Notes: a model not told the origin generated them from the letters alone. 40,859 nt of DNA from Candidatus Laterigemmans baculatus (GCF_010367455.1 NZ_WRPR01000086.1:1-40859), one strand, 5' to 3'; positions 8,055 through 17,221 are shown, numbered from the stretch's first letter. Numbers and translations are program-made.

Positions 8055-9992
8055 TTGGCTGTGGCCGAGGAAAGGCACCCCCCCGTGGCAGCAAAAGCGC
8101 ATCCGACCAGTGGAGAGAAATCGCAGCGACTCCTCGTGGGGCTGGCCACCATTGCGCTGGCCGGAGGGTTGCTCTACGTCGCCAAGGCGGTGTTGGTCCC
8201 GATCGCCCTGGCGGTCCTGCTGACGTTCTTGTTAGCCCCGGCAGTGATTCGCTTGCAGCGGCTGGGGCTCCCCAAAGGGGTCGCGGTGCTTGCGGTGGCG
8301 ACACTGGCCTTCGCCCTGATCGGCGGTGTTGGCTGGCTCGTCTCGCGGCAGCTGTTCGCCCTTGCCCAGGAGTTGCCCGAGTATCGTCCCCGCGTGGAGG
8401 CGAAGGTCGAGGGCCTCAAGGAGTCGTGGAGTTCCGAGGGGGGCGTCGTCACGAATATCCGCGGCCTGCTCGAAGGCGTGCAGCGAAAATTTGAAGAGGA
8501 GGACGAGGCGAGCGCTGCGTCGGCGGCGGATCGCGTCGCGCCGGAAATTCTCGAGGAAGAGGTTCCGGTTGCGGTCCGCGTCGCGCCGGAGGAGCCGGCA
8601 TTCGCCGAGACTTTCAACACCGTGATCTCACCGCTGATCGAGCCGTTGGCGATGGTCGGCCTGGTCCTGGTGCTCGTGCTGTTCATGCTGTTCACTCGCG
8701 AGGACCTGCGAAACCGGATCGTCAGCCTATCGGGACAGACGAATCTGGCGGTCACGACCAAAGCCCTGGATGAGGCAGGCAAACGGATCGCGCGGTATCT
8801 GGTGATGCAGGCCGTGATCAATAGCAGCTATGGCATTGCGGTCACGGTGGGGCTGTTTTTCTTGGACGTCCCCTATGCGCTGCTGTGGGGAGTTGCGGCC
8901 GCGGTGCTGCGTTACATCCCTTATGTCGGACCGTGGGTGGCAGCGGTATTGCCGCTCGGGTACAGCGTGCTCACCAGCAGCGGATGGTGGCAGCCGCTCG
9001 GCGTGCTCGCCTTGATCGCGGTGCTGGAACTGGTGAGTAACAACGTGATGGAACCGCTGCTCTATGGCCACGGAGTCGGTGTTTCATCGGTGGGCGTGAT
9101 CCTCGCCGCGGTCTTTTGGGGTTGGCTGTGGGGGCCGGTCGGATTGGTCCTGGCGACGCCGCTGACGATCTGTTTGGTGGTCGCAGGGCGATATTTTCCA
9201 GCGCTCAGTTTCTTCAATCGGCTGCTCGGCGATGTCCCCGAAGTGGAACCGCATATCATCTACTACCAGCGGTTGTTGGCGAAGGATGATGATGAGGCGG
9301 AGGAGTTGTTCGACGACCGGGCAGAGCGCGAAGGATTGGCGGCTGCTTGCCAGCACGTGCTCGTCCCGGCACTTGAGCTGGCCAAGCGAGACCGGTTGCG
9401 AGGGCTGATCGAGCCGGAGCAGTACGAATTCATCCTCGACGCGGCCGAGGAGCATTTGGAAGAAGTTCCCGAGCCGCCGGCGGCCGACGAAGCGACCGCC
9501 AGGGAGTCGAGGGAAGCGAAGCGGTTTGGAGCGACGCCCGCGGCGGAGGAACTACCGTTGGTCCTCGGCTACGGTCTTCGCGATCAAGCCGATGAAGCCC
9601 TGCTCGCGGTGATGAGCCAGTTGCTCGACACGAACCACTGCCGCTTCGTTCCGCTCTCGAGATCGCTGTTGATCTCCGAGGTCTTGGAGAAGATCCGCAA
9701 CGAGCCGCCGGCGGGGTTCTGTTTGCTGGGGCTGCCGCCGGGCGGACTCCGTCGTGCGCGGACGTTCGTGAAGCGCCTGCGGACAGCCGCTCCGGAGCTG
9801 AAGATTGCGGTGGGACGGTGGGGACCGCCGCTGGCCGAAAAGTACCGCGCCGGGCTGCTCGAGGCCGGGGCCACCTACGTCGGTCACACGCCCGAGGAAA
9901 CCCGCCGCCACGCGCTCTCGCTGGCCCGCCTGCAACCCGCCGAGCCCGCCCCGGCGCACGCTTCCCAAGCTGCCACCACCGAGCGGCGGTAG
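8055..9992 (+). CDS. AI-2E/PerM-family membrane protein with a long C-terminal domain
   Basis: A 645-residue polytopic protein. Membrane helices lie at about 27-62 and 75-100, then a Glu-rich soluble loop (about 105-190), then helices at about 195-215 and 248-375. Family signatures include the RYIPYVGPW block (about 286-294), NNVMEPLLYG (329-338) and GPVGLVLATPLT (360-371). Members of this family export signals or act as Na+/H+ antiporters. Typical members end near residue 350-400. Here about 245 further residues follow: an acidic helical part (410-495), then an alpha/beta domain (about 500-620; GFCLLGLPPGG, LKIAVGRWG) that looks like a Rossmann or B12-binding-type fold without the cobalamin DxHxxG motif. 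The start is a TTG (8055) or the in-frame GTG at 8061; no strong ribosome-binding site decides it. Confidence 0.85.
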   Translation: MAVAEERHPPVAAKAHPTSGEKSQRLLVGLATIALAGGLLYVAKAVLVPIALAVLLTFLLAPAVIRLQRLGLPKGVAVLAVATLAFALIGGVGWLVSRQLFALAQELPEYRPRVEAKVEGLKESWSSEGGVVTNIRGLLEGVQRKFEEEDEASAASAADRVAPEILEEEVPVAVRVAPEEPAFAETFNTVISPLIEPLAMVGLVLVLVLFMLFTREDLRNRIVSLSGQTNLAVTTKALDEAGKRIARYLVMQAVINSSYGIAVTVGLFFLDVPYALLWGVAAAVLRYIPYVGPWVAAVLPLGYSVLTSSGWWQPLGVLALIAVLELVSNNVMEPLLYGHGVGVSSVGVILAAVFWGWLWGPVGLVLATPLTICLVVAGRYFPALSFFNRLLGDVPEVEPHIIYYQRLLAKDDDEAEELFDDRAEREGLAAACQHVLVPALELAKRDRLRGLIEPEQYEFILDAAEEHLEEVPEPPAADEATARESREAKRFGATPAAEELPLVLGYGLRDQADEALLAVMSQLLDTNHCRFVPLSRSLLISEVLEKIRNEPPAGFCLLGLPPGGLRRARTFVKRLRTAAPELKIAVGRWGPPLAEKYRAGLLEAGATYVGHTPEETRRHALSLARLQPAEPAPAHASQAATTERR

Positions 9993-10042
9993 GATGGTGA
10001 AAACTGCAATGAACGGGCTTTCCTCCCTCGGGTGATTTTTCC

Positions 10043-11194
10043 ATGCGATGGCTGCTCTCCCTCTCGGCGCTCTTGCTCGTTGCTCCACTCGCCGCACCTG
10101 CGGCCGACGAGCCCGATCGGCCGGCGGTTCAGCTGCCAGTCGTCGATCTCTCGGGGGACTCCTCGCGGCACGTCGTCATTGCGGGGGGAACGGAGGAAGT
10201 TTACCAGGGCCACCCCACCACGTTGCTGATGCCTGACGGCAAGACCCTGTTCTGTGTTTGGTGCATTGACCACGGCGGCGCGGCGGGGCCGATGGCGCGA
10301 AGCGACGATGGGGGGCGGAGCTGGACGCGGCTCGACGCGCAACTGCCCCCGGGCTTCAAGGCGCATCAGAACTGTCCGAGCATCTATCGGCTGCTCGACC
10401 CGCAGGGGGTCGAACGGCTGTGGGTTTTCTCGGCTGCCCTCGGCAAACGGGGCGGACCGGGAATGCCTTCGATCATGAGCGAGGATCGTGGTAAGGCGTG
10501 GCGCGAAATGCCGCCGCTGAATTTCCCCTGCGTGATGACGTTCAGCAGCATCGTCCGGCTGAACGATGGACGCTACCTGGGGCTGTACCATCGCGGCCCC
10601 GGCGGAGAGGACCGAGCGCCGCTGGAAGTTCTGCAAACGATCACCGCCGATGGTGGCTTCACGTGGAGCGAGCCCGAGGTGGTCGCCCGCGTCGCAGGCA
10701 AGAATCCCTGCGAACCGTTCGCGTTTCGCTCGCCCGACGGTTCGGAGCTGTGCTGTCTGATGCGGGAAAATACCCACCAGGGACGCAGTCTGGTGATGTT
10801 CAGCCGGGATGAGGGCCAGAGCTGGAGCACCCCGGTCGACACGTCCTGGGGACTGACTGGCGACCGGCACATGGGCGTCTACGCCGAGGATGGTCGGCTG
10901 GTGATCGCTTTCCGTGACCAGGCGATCGACAGCCCAACGAAGGGCCACTTCGTCGCCTGGGTCGGTCGTTATGAAGACATCCGCCAGAACCAACCAGGCC
11001 AGTACCGCATCAAACTGTTGCACAGCCACGCGGCCCGAGTCGGCGACTGCGGGTATCCGGGCGTGGAAGGGTTGCCCGATGGGACGATCGTCGCAACAAC
11101 CTACGTCAAATACCGCCCGGGTCCCGAAAAACACTCGGTCGTCAGCACCCGCTTTACCCTCGCCGAGACCGATGCGATTGCGCCGGCGCCGTGA
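10043..11194 (+). CDS. Secreted Asp-box (BNR, sialidase-fold) protein
   Basis: A 383-residue exported protein with a signal peptide ([20 protein letters not shown], cut near residue 21). Four Asp-box motifs of the type S-x-D-x-G-x-x-W mark a sialidase-fold beta-propeller: SDDGGRSW (about 87-94), SEDRGKAW (146-153), TADGGFTW (201-208) and SRDEGQSW (254-261). The N-terminal part contains [25 protein letters not shown], typical of planctomycete exo-alpha-sialidase-like proteins. True sialidase needs an Arg triad, a Tyr/Glu pair and an Asp; I cannot assign all of these, so the substrate may be another glycan. It stands 50 bp after the AI-2E-type gene and is closed by the long hairpin at 11218-11285. 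Confidence 0.85.
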   Translation: MRWLLSLSALLLVAPLAAPAADEPDRPAVQLPVVDLSGDSSRHVVIAGGTEEVYQGHPTTLLMPDGKTLFCVWCIDHGGAAGPMARSDDGGRSWTRLDAQLPPGFKAHQNCPSIYRLLDPQGVERLWVFSAALGKRGGPGMPSIMSEDRGKAWREMPPLNFPCVMTFSSIVRLNDGRYLGLYHRGPGGEDRAPLEVLQTITADGGFTWSEPEVVARVAGKNPCEPFAFRSPDGSELCCLMRENTHQGRSLVMFSRDEGQSWSTPVDTSWGLTGDRHMGVYAEDGRLVIAFRDQAIDSPTKGHFVAWVGRYEDIRQNQPGQYRIKLLHSHAARVGDCGYPGVEGLPDGTIVATTYVKYRPGPEKHSVVSTRFTLAETDAIAPAP

Positions 11195-11217
11195 GTTTGC
11201 CGCAGCGTGAGCATTCA

Positions 11218-11285
11218 TTGTTTAACGGCAAGCCGCAGGCGTCGGTGTTTCAAAAAGCAGTCGCCTGCGGCTTGCCGTTAAACAA
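11218..11285. repeat. Perfect long hairpin, dispersed palindromic repeat (family B)
   Basis: The arms 11218-11241 and 11262-11285 are exact 24-nt reverse complements, each containing TTTAACGGCAAGCCGCAGG, around a 20-nt loop. It begins 23 bp after the Asp-box gene stop and could block readthrough or protect the mRNA end. The same arm sequence (GTTTAACGGCAAGCCG) reappears at 40840-40855 at the window edge, so this is a dispersed family and not a gene-specific terminator. Confidence 0.85.
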
Positions 11286-11640
11286 CTTCTCCGGTGTCAG
11301 GCTCTGGGGCTTGTTCTTCACCGTCGATGTTTCCGGTCTCATAACCGGGGCACTGGAGGACTGGCTGGGGCGGGTATTTTGGAAACCGCCGGTCGGTTTG
11401 AGAGAGTCGGCAGAGCAGGAATCGACTTCCGCGGCCGGAGACGATTTCACGCCGCTGGCGGCACGATTCGCAAAGACTCAAAAACATCGGCGTCGTCGTT
11501 CTGCGGAAAGCGGTTGGGGATGCGGCGGCCGTGGGCTCCTCGCCTCGATTGTAGGCTCTCAGCGGGGAGGCAGGCGTTTCTCCTGTTTTGGCTGATTTGC
11601 TGACTTGAACGGAATTCATGGACGGATTGGGCCGGGAAAA
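11286..11640. other. Non-coding, probably repeat-derived stretch
   Basis: No frame here has a ribosome-binding site or a recognisable domain. Short open frames on both strands are Arg/Ser/Pro-rich. The stretch lies between two palindromic repeat families (B on the left, A on the right), and I read it as accumulated intergenic repeat sequence. I see no gene in it. Confidence 0.45.
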
Positions 11641-11809
11641 AACCACGAATGACACGAATCAAACGAATGGATGCGCGGAGGTGGAAGGACCGCGGATCGC
11701 ACGGAGAACGCGGATGAAAAGGGGAGTTCGAGAATCAGGAATCTGCGTTCTCCGTGCGATCTGCGGTTCGGTTCCCGGCCCCTTCCCTTCGTTTGTGCCC
11801 TTCGTGGTT
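11641..11809. repeat. Dispersed palindromic repeat (family A), full hairpin copy
   Basis: The inner arms 11690-11715 and 11741-11766 are complementary at 24 of 26 positions (CCGCGGATCGCACGGAGAAC on the left arm). Outer arms beginning AACCACGAATGACACGAA (11641) and ending CCTTCGTGGTT (about 11809) are also complementary with gaps. The whole 169 bp can form one long stem. The sequence is the same family as the tandem copies at 1-260. Confidence 0.8.
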
Positions 11810-12014
11810 GTTTCCCCCCACTGTCGTGGTCGGGCAGCCACTGGAGGTTTGTCCGGGCAGCGCGGAAACCCGCTCTGGTCCGTCGAGAAGCCCACGCGGC
11901 CGTCGGGCGATTGGCCGAGCGGTACTTTTGTGCCCTGGAGACGTGCTTGCCGGGGAAAGGGAACGCCCGCTCCGTCGCCGCCAGAGGCCTCGGGTGGAGG
12001 CGATAAGCTCCCGC

Positions 12015-12034
12015 AAAATTCTCGCGAGAATTTT
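12015..12034. promoter_or_regulatory. Perfect 20-bp palindrome upstream of the DUF1559 gene
   Basis: AAAATTCTCGCGAGAATTTT is its own exact reverse complement. It lies 90 bp upstream of the start at 12124, in a GC-rich context where such an AT-flanked palindrome stands out. The symmetry and position suggest a dimeric regulator's operator. No -35/-10 pair is clear around it. Confidence 0.5.
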
Positions 12035-12123
12035 AGGAACCTGCGAGGGGGGGAGGTGTTCCAATGCGGAGGAATGCACGGCGCGTTCCGCCCTCAAAAA
12101 CGTCATAGGACACCTGCGTCGCC

Positions 12124-13128
12124 ATGGTCACCAAGAAGTCGGGTTTTACGTTGGTCGAGTTGTTGGTGGTGATCGCCATCATTGGCGTTCTCGTGGGCCT
12201 GCTATTGCCAGCGGTTCAGGCCGCTCGGGAGGCGGCGCGGCGGATGTCCTGTTCGAACAACATCAAGCAGATGGCGATCGCCTCGCATAACTACCACGAT
12301 ACCTTCAACGTCTTCCCCCCGGCCCTGCTCGGATCGGGTCGATACAACAACCCGGCTTATCATGCGGCCAATGGGGGCGTGAAGAACACGACCGGATGGG
12401 CATTGCTGCTCCCGTTCATGGAGCAAGGCCCGCTGCACTCCACTTACAACTTCAATGTTTGCTCCAGTTCGTCTTCTCCTTACGGGGGTGTCGTCGCCGG
12501 GGACGACACGATCAACGACGGCGTCTACAACGTTCGCCTGTCGGTTCTCGAATGCCCCTCGGATCCCGCGGCGGGCGAGGTCAACAACAACCTGCCCGGC
12601 TCGACCGACAACTACTCGCGTCGCAATGCGGTGCGGACCAGCTATTTCTTCTCGACCGGCGTATTCTCGGATACTTCAGCACCCTATGAAACCTACGGTG
12701 CCGATATCCGCCAAGGCATGTTCGGAAACGATGGGGCTGCTAGGTTCGCCAGTGTGACCGACGGCACCAGCAATTCGCTGAGCTTTGGAGAGGGGGCGGG
12801 CGGCAGCAAAAAGACCTCGACCAGCTACGGACCGTGGGGTCTGAACGGCAGCCACACCTGCTGTCACGGCCGCGTCGACGTGTCGAGTTCCGCCAGCCCG
12901 TTGGCGCCCACGGCGGTCAATCAGCAGAACTACAGCATCAACGGGGCGTACAACAACGACGCGCTCGGCCGTAGCTACGCCTGGGTCTTCAACAGCCATC
13001 ATCCGGGCGGCGCCCAGTTCGCCTACGGGGACGGCTCGACGCGGTTCCTCAGCGAGACGCTCGACTACTTGACGCTGGCTCGGTTAGCCTACATCCACGA
13101 CGGCGAAGTGATCGCGGAAGCCCCGTAA
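12124..13128 (+). CDS. DUF1559 (prepilin-like, SBP_bac_10) protein
   Basis: A 334-residue surface or cell-envelope protein of the large planctomycete DUF1559 family. The N-terminus MVTKKSGFTLVELLVVIAII carries a type IV prepilin cleavage and methylation signal (cut before F8) and the first hydrophobic helix. It is followed by AVQAAREAARRMSCSNNIKQ and NYHDTFNVFPPA, and near the C-terminus HHPGGAQFAYGDGSTRFLSE, all family hallmarks. The central region has a beta-rich globular composition with several Cys. These proteins are thought to assemble or sit at the envelope through the prepilin-like helix; the role is not known. The start is set by the signal; the ribosome-binding site is weak. It is followed 21 bp later by the LURP-one-like gene. 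Confidence 0.92.
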   Translation: MVTKKSGFTLVELLVVIAIIGVLVGLLLPAVQAAREAARRMSCSNNIKQMAIASHNYHDTFNVFPPALLGSGRYNNPAYHAANGGVKNTTGWALLLPFMEQGPLHSTYNFNVCSSSSSPYGGVVAGDDTINDGVYNVRLSVLECPSDPAAGEVNNNLPGSTDNYSRRNAVRTSYFFSTGVFSDTSAPYETYGADIRQGMFGNDGAARFASVTDGTSNSLSFGEGAGGSKKTSTSYGPWGLNGSHTCCHGRVDVSSSASPLAPTAVNQQNYSINGAYNNDALGRSYAWVFNSHHPGGAQFAYGDGSTRFLSETLDYLTLARLAYIHDGEVIAEAP

Positions 13129-13149
13129 CCTGCCTGAGGAAATGTACGT

Positions 13150-13632
13150 ATGCGGTATGTCATGAAGCAAAAGCTGTTCTCCTTTGGGGAAGATTTTGCC
13201 ATCAAGGATGCGAACGGGGCGGACCGCTTTTTCGTCGACGGCAAAGCGTTTTCTCTCGGCGACAAGCTCGTCTTTGAAGACATGCAAGGTCACGAGCTGG
13301 CCAGGATCGAGCAGAAGCTGCTCTCGTTCGGCAAGGCTTACCGCATCCTCCGTGATGGCCGTCCGGTGGCGACGGTCAAGAAAAAGATCTTCACGCTGTT
13401 CCGCGACGTGTTCGACGTGGAAGACGCAGCGGCTGGTGATCTCGACGCCACCGGAGATTTTCTCGACCGGGAGTATCAGTTCACTCGGGACGGTCGTCCG
13501 GTGGCGACCGTCTCCAAGCGATTCTTCTCCTGGACCGACACGTACGGGGTCGACATCGCGGAAGGCGAAGACGATGTCCTGATCCTGGCTTGCGCGGTGG
13601 TCATCGATATGTGCAGCCACGAAGAGGACTAG
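13150..13632 (+). CDS. LURP-one-related (DUF567, tubby-like fold) protein
   Basis: A 160-residue cytoplasmic protein. The order of short beta strands (MKQKLFSFGEDFAIKDANG, FFVDGKAFSLGDKLVFED, GHELARIEQKLLSFGKAYRI) matches the LURP-one/YxjI family, which has a tubby-like closed barrel. The pattern GRPVATVKKKIF / GRPVATVSKRFF is repeated (about 75-86 and 115-126), showing the internal pseudo-repeat of the barrel. GAGGA lies about 10 bp before the ATG. Bacterial members have no established reaction; plant and animal relatives are linked to defence and lipid scrambling. It probably shares a transcript with the DUF1559 gene and converges on the protease gene with a 17-bp gap. Confidence 0.82.
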   Translation: MRYVMKQKLFSFGEDFAIKDANGADRFFVDGKAFSLGDKLVFEDMQGHELARIEQKLLSFGKAYRILRDGRPVATVKKKIFTLFRDVFDVEDAAAGDLDATGDFLDREYQFTRDGRPVATVSKRFFSWTDTYGVDIAEGEDDVLILACAVVIDMCSHEED

Positions 13633-13649
13633 CAAGCGTTGCGAGCCCA

Positions 13650-16600
13650 TTAAGGCGTCTTGGGGTGCGTCGTCGAGTTCTCGTTGAGAAAGCTTCGCAG
13701 CGCGGCGGCTGGGACTGCAAATCCGGCACCCTCGATATTCGCTTTGATGGCGATTAAGCCGACGACCCGCCCATAGGGATCGAACATCGGGCCGCCGCTG
13801 TTTCCTGGATTGACGGCGGCCGAAGTTTGTACGTAGCTCCGGCCTTCGAGAACTTGGTTGGCACTGCTGACGACGCCGGTGGTCAGGGTGTGCATGAGCA
13901 CCTGGCTGCCGACGGCGGGATGTCCGATCACCGTGACCTGCTCGCCCGCCTCGGGTTGGGTGTTGAGTGCGATCATGACCGGTCGCAAAGCGGCGGCCGG
14001 CTCGATTTTCAGCAACGCAAGGTCGCGCGGTTCATCGATCGCGGCGAGTTCTGCTCTCGCCGTGATCGTTTTCTTCTCCTTTCCATCCGGTAGGTCATAC
14101 GTCACCACGATGTCTGCGTCTCCAGGCAGAGCGTGGGCGGAGGTCAGGATGTAGCCCCTCTTGCCGACGACAAATCCTGTGGCCGAGGAATTTCCGCACC
14201 GCACTCGCACGACCGATTGCATGAAGTGCCTTGCAATCTGTTTGGGTGTCGCTGGTGCCGCCGGAGGCGTTGGCGGTTGGAGGGAGTCGAGGTGGGATCG
14301 CTGAACGGTCACGGTCGATGTGCGACTGGCGACACTGTCGACGCCAGTGCGACGACTCGGGGTAAGCGCACCCTCGTCCTCTTTGCTCAGCCGGAGGTCG
14401 ACTTTGATCAAGCGTCTTCCTTCCACTCCTCCGACTGCAAAGATCAAGGCTTTGCCGTCGGGCGAAAACCGCAGGTCCTCGATGTCCGCGCCTCTTAGGC
14501 CTCCCGCCGGAAGCGCCAGCCGATCGTCGAGCTGTTCTCCCGTTTCTCGGTTGAAGAGGACCGCGGCTCCGTCTCCCGGGGAGGCGACGAGATTCAGCTT
14601 CGGGTGGAACGCCACCATGGTGGGGTCGCCGACATCGCCCGTCTCGTAGAGCACCGCTGCCGAGTCCAACTTGGTGGGATCGAAACCGACAAGATTCTTG
14701 GAGTGGGGTGGAGAGCCGACCACGGAGAGATAGGTTAGTCGTTCCCCATCCGGTGAGATTCGCAGGCCTCGGCTGTTGCCGCCCGCCTCTTCAATTGCTT
14801 GGCGGAATGTTGCGCTGCGGCCGGAAAGGTTGTAGCTGAGCAGCCAATCAATGTTTCCATACTTTGGAGTGATGGTGATCTGCCAATCGGGGCTGATATG
14901 GAACGTCGCACCGCGTTCGTAGATGTCGCTGTAGGCTGCGTAGAGATAACGGCCTGCAGGGTCGATCGCCAGGTACTTGCCGAGGAGGTGATCGGGTGCT
15001 GCCATTCCACCCGTAGTTTCGTTGACGATGAGGACGCGATAACGCGGCAACTGGATGTCGTGTTTGATCGCGATGTAAGTGATCCGCTCCCGTGGGTGGA
15101 TGACCAGGTCGTGAACGTCCATGACCTGGATGCCTGCGGGTGCGATAGAAATTTGATCGGTGACCCGCGTCCTGCGTTTATCGATGATGTCCAGGCGATA
15201 GGGGTTTTCGCGGAGGGCGATCCAGTTGTCGGCCCGCTCGGCGATCCAGCGGTAGCGATCGGCCAGTGTCCATTCCTCGGTGACGCTTAACCCATCGGCT
15301 CCGAGGCGCCGCAGGCGGTTTCCTTGGAGCAGTAACAACGACTGGCCATCCCGGCCCGGGGTTAGATGGTAGTGGTCCGGTTCGAGCGGCAGTTCGGCGA
15401 GCGGTCCAGCATCTGCCCAGTCGTTGGCGGAGGGAGAGTCGGGAGCTGTCGGTTGCGGGGAGTTTGGGGAGTCCGTGGATTTCGTGCGGCTGGTGCGCTC
15501 CGCGGAATTCGCAGCAGTCGAGCGAGGCGCCGGTTGGGGCGGCGGGGTTGCGAAAGACGCTGTCTTGGCTTTGAGCACCGTGCCCGATTCGTGGTCGAGG
15601 ATGAAGAGATGGAGGGTGTCGTCGTGCGTGAAACTCAAGCAGTGGTCCAGCAGATATTCACGGCGGCGAAGGACGTGTTTGTTGAGGCGATGGAACTCGC
15701 CGTTAAGGTCGGCAGGCAACAGCACACGGCGGTTGTCGATCTCGGATAATCGGACGTCGAGCCGATGCGCGCTCAATTGGTTTGCGCTCAGGATATAGAC
15801 GACTCGCTGCGCCAGGTCGGGAATCAGCACCTTGTCCTCAATCTCCTTGAGCATTTTGAGCGGTGCACCTCCGAAGACCATGTTGCTGGCCAGCCAGTAC
15901 GATCCCGAGTGGACCTGGTAGATGTACGGCGTCTGACTGCCCTCGGCGGCAGCACGGAAAAAGGGCTCGGCTTTTTGCGATCCGACGAGATCACGGTAGG
16001 CGTAGCCTGCGATGGTCCCGGAAGGACTGAGCCTGAAGGAGGTTTGGCTCAGAGCAATCCGACCGTCGTAGCTCACGCTGACCAAGGACTCTTTCGCAAT
16101 CTCGCGATCCCGGTCTCGCTCGACGTCGAGATGGAAGACGTGGGGTCCAAGATAAGATCCTTGCACCCCGTCCTCGTGGCAGGTGACGATCAATTCGCCC
16201 TTGTAGTGCGGACCCTGAGCTGCTGACAAATGCATGATGTTCGGGTGCTCGACTTCCACCCGCTTCACCAGTCGCCATGAGTCGCTGCGAGAGAAAATGC
16301 TAATCGTCCCCTCTCGACTGTTGGCCACGAGGATCTGGTCTCCACGGCAGAGAATGGACCGCGGAGAGGGAGTCTGGATCGAGCCCACAAATTCCTCCTT
16401 CCGCACGTCGTAGATGGAAACCATTCCCGCCGCTTGGTGGGAGGTGAGCAGGAACTGACCATCCTCGGTCATGCTCATGAAGGTGATTGGCTCAGGCGTG
16501 TTGAGCGTTTCGAAGGCGACTTCATCGCGGCGGGGAGGAGTCGGCTGCGGAGCGTCGGAACCGGGCTGAGCCGAAGGGGAATCCGATTGTGGGGCCGCAT

Positions 16601-17123
16601 CCGGTGGGGACGCGGGAGGCTGCGGAGAGGCGGGAGACTGCGGGGCCGCTGGCTTGGCTTCCGCGGCTCGAGCGGCTGGCTTGGTTGGGGCTGGCTTGGT
16701 TGGGGCCGGCTTGGTTGGGGCCGGACTCGGGCGGGCCGGATTTTGGCTGGGGCTGCCGTTGGTGGTGGGCTGGCCCACAGGCGGCTTCTGAGAGGGCGGC
16801 TTCGTAGGCGTCTGTTTCGTGGGCGTCTGTTTCGTTGGGGGCTGTTTCGTTGGGGGCTGTTTCGAATCCCGCTGAGTCGTCGCAGGGGTGGAGGCCGGTG
16901 CCTGAATTGCGTCGGCGGGCGCGGCGCTTTGTGTTGCAGTTCGAGGAGTTGCCGGGGCGGCTGAAGGAGGGTCCGCTGAAGGAGGGGCGGCGGCGGCCGA
17001 GTCGGCTGCGAGGGGGGCCACGGAAGGGGCTGCGCGATGATCGCACCCGAGCACGCTGATCGCCAGAGTGAGGAACCCAGCGAGCGACAACGAAAACACG
17101 AAGTCAGCTTTGAAGTGTGGCAT
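13650..17123 (-). CDS. Lipoprotein with beta-propeller region and C-terminal trypsin-like protease
   Basis: A 1157-residue envelope protein. It starts with a lipoprotein signal (SVLGC, lipidated C27). A low-complexity Pro/Thr/Ala/Lys linker follows (about 30-210), with five-residue repeats (KQTPT/KQPPT and APTKP) encoded by 15-bp DNA repeats. Residues about 210-930 form WD40/YVTN-like propeller segments (EPITFMSMTEDGQFLLTSHQ; GLRISPDGERLTYLS; IEDLRFSPDGKALIFAVGG). The C-terminal domain (about 964-1157) is a trypsin-like serine protease with TSAHAL (H997), EPRDLALLKI (D1034) and NPGNSGGPMF (S1109); all three triad residues are present. There is no PDZ domain. The long linker could span from the outer membrane into the periplasm. 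Substrate unknown. Confidence 0.88.
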   Translation of the reverse strand: MPHFKADFVFSLSLAGFLTLAISVLGCDHRAAPSVAPLAADSAAAAPPSADPPSAAPATPRTATQSAAPADAIQAPASTPATTQRDSKQPPTKQPPTKQTPTKQTPTKPPSQKPPVGQPTTNGSPSQNPARPSPAPTKPAPTKPAPTKPAARAAEAKPAAPQSPASPQPPASPPDAAPQSDSPSAQPGSDAPQPTPPRRDEVAFETLNTPEPITFMSMTEDGQFLLTSHQAAGMVSIYDVRKEEFVGSIQTPSPRSILCRGDQILVANSREGTISIFSRSDSWRLVKRVEVEHPNIMHLSAAQGPHYKGELIVTCHEDGVQGSYLGPHVFHLDVERDRDREIAKESLVSVSYDGRIALSQTSFRLSPSGTIAGYAYRDLVGSQKAEPFFRAAAEGSQTPYIYQVHSGSYWLASNMVFGGAPLKMLKEIEDKVLIPDLAQRVVYILSANQLSAHRLDVRLSEIDNRRVLLPADLNGEFHRLNKHVLRRREYLLDHCLSFTHDDTLHLFILDHESGTVLKAKTASFATPPPQPAPRSTAANSAERTSRTKSTDSPNSPQPTAPDSPSANDWADAGPLAELPLEPDHYHLTPGRDGQSLLLLQGNRLRRLGADGLSVTEEWTLADRYRWIAERADNWIALRENPYRLDIIDKRRTRVTDQISIAPAGIQVMDVHDLVIHPRERITYIAIKHDIQLPRYRVLIVNETTGGMAAPDHLLGKYLAIDPAGRYLYAAYSDIYERGATFHISPDWQITITPKYGNIDWLLSYNLSGRSATFRQAIEEAGGNSRGLRISPDGERLTYLSVVGSPPHSKNLVGFDPTKLDSAAVLYETGDVGDPTMVAFHPKLNLVASPGDGAAVLFNRETGEQLDDRLALPAGGLRGADIEDLRFSPDGKALIFAVGGVEGRRLIKVDLRLSKEDEGALTPSRRTGVDSVASRTSTVTVQRSHLDSLQPPTPPAAPATPKQIARHFMQSVVRVRCGNSSATGFVVGKRGYILTSAHALPGDADIVVTYDLPDGKEKKTITARAELAAIDEPRDLALLKIEPAAALRPVMIALNTQPEAGEQVTVIGHPAVGSQVLMHTLTTGVVSSANQVLEGRSYVQTSAAVNPGNSGGPMFDPYGRVVGLIAIKANIEGAGFAVPAAALRSFLNENSTTHPKTP

Positions 17124-17192
17124 GACCCGGTCCCTGGGGGGCGGAAGAATGGGGCTGCGGATTCATCGATAGTGGCGGTTCGGAGGCCCCCC

Positions 17193-17221
17193 AGGATAGC
17201 GGTGCGAAGGGTGGGGATCAA
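17193..17221 (-). promoter_or_regulatory. Candidate promoter for the propeller/protease gene
   Basis: On the minus strand TTGATC (17221-17216) and TATCCT (17198-17193) are separated by exactly 17 bp, with the start codon about 70 bp downstream. The match to a housekeeping promoter is fair at both hexamers. Confidence 0.45.

Noticed and set aside
9884-11218. Minus-strand open frame of about 444 codons opposite the secreted Asp-box gene
   Set aside because: The plus strand has a signal peptide and four Asp-boxes; the antisense product is Arg/Pro/His-rich without motifs.
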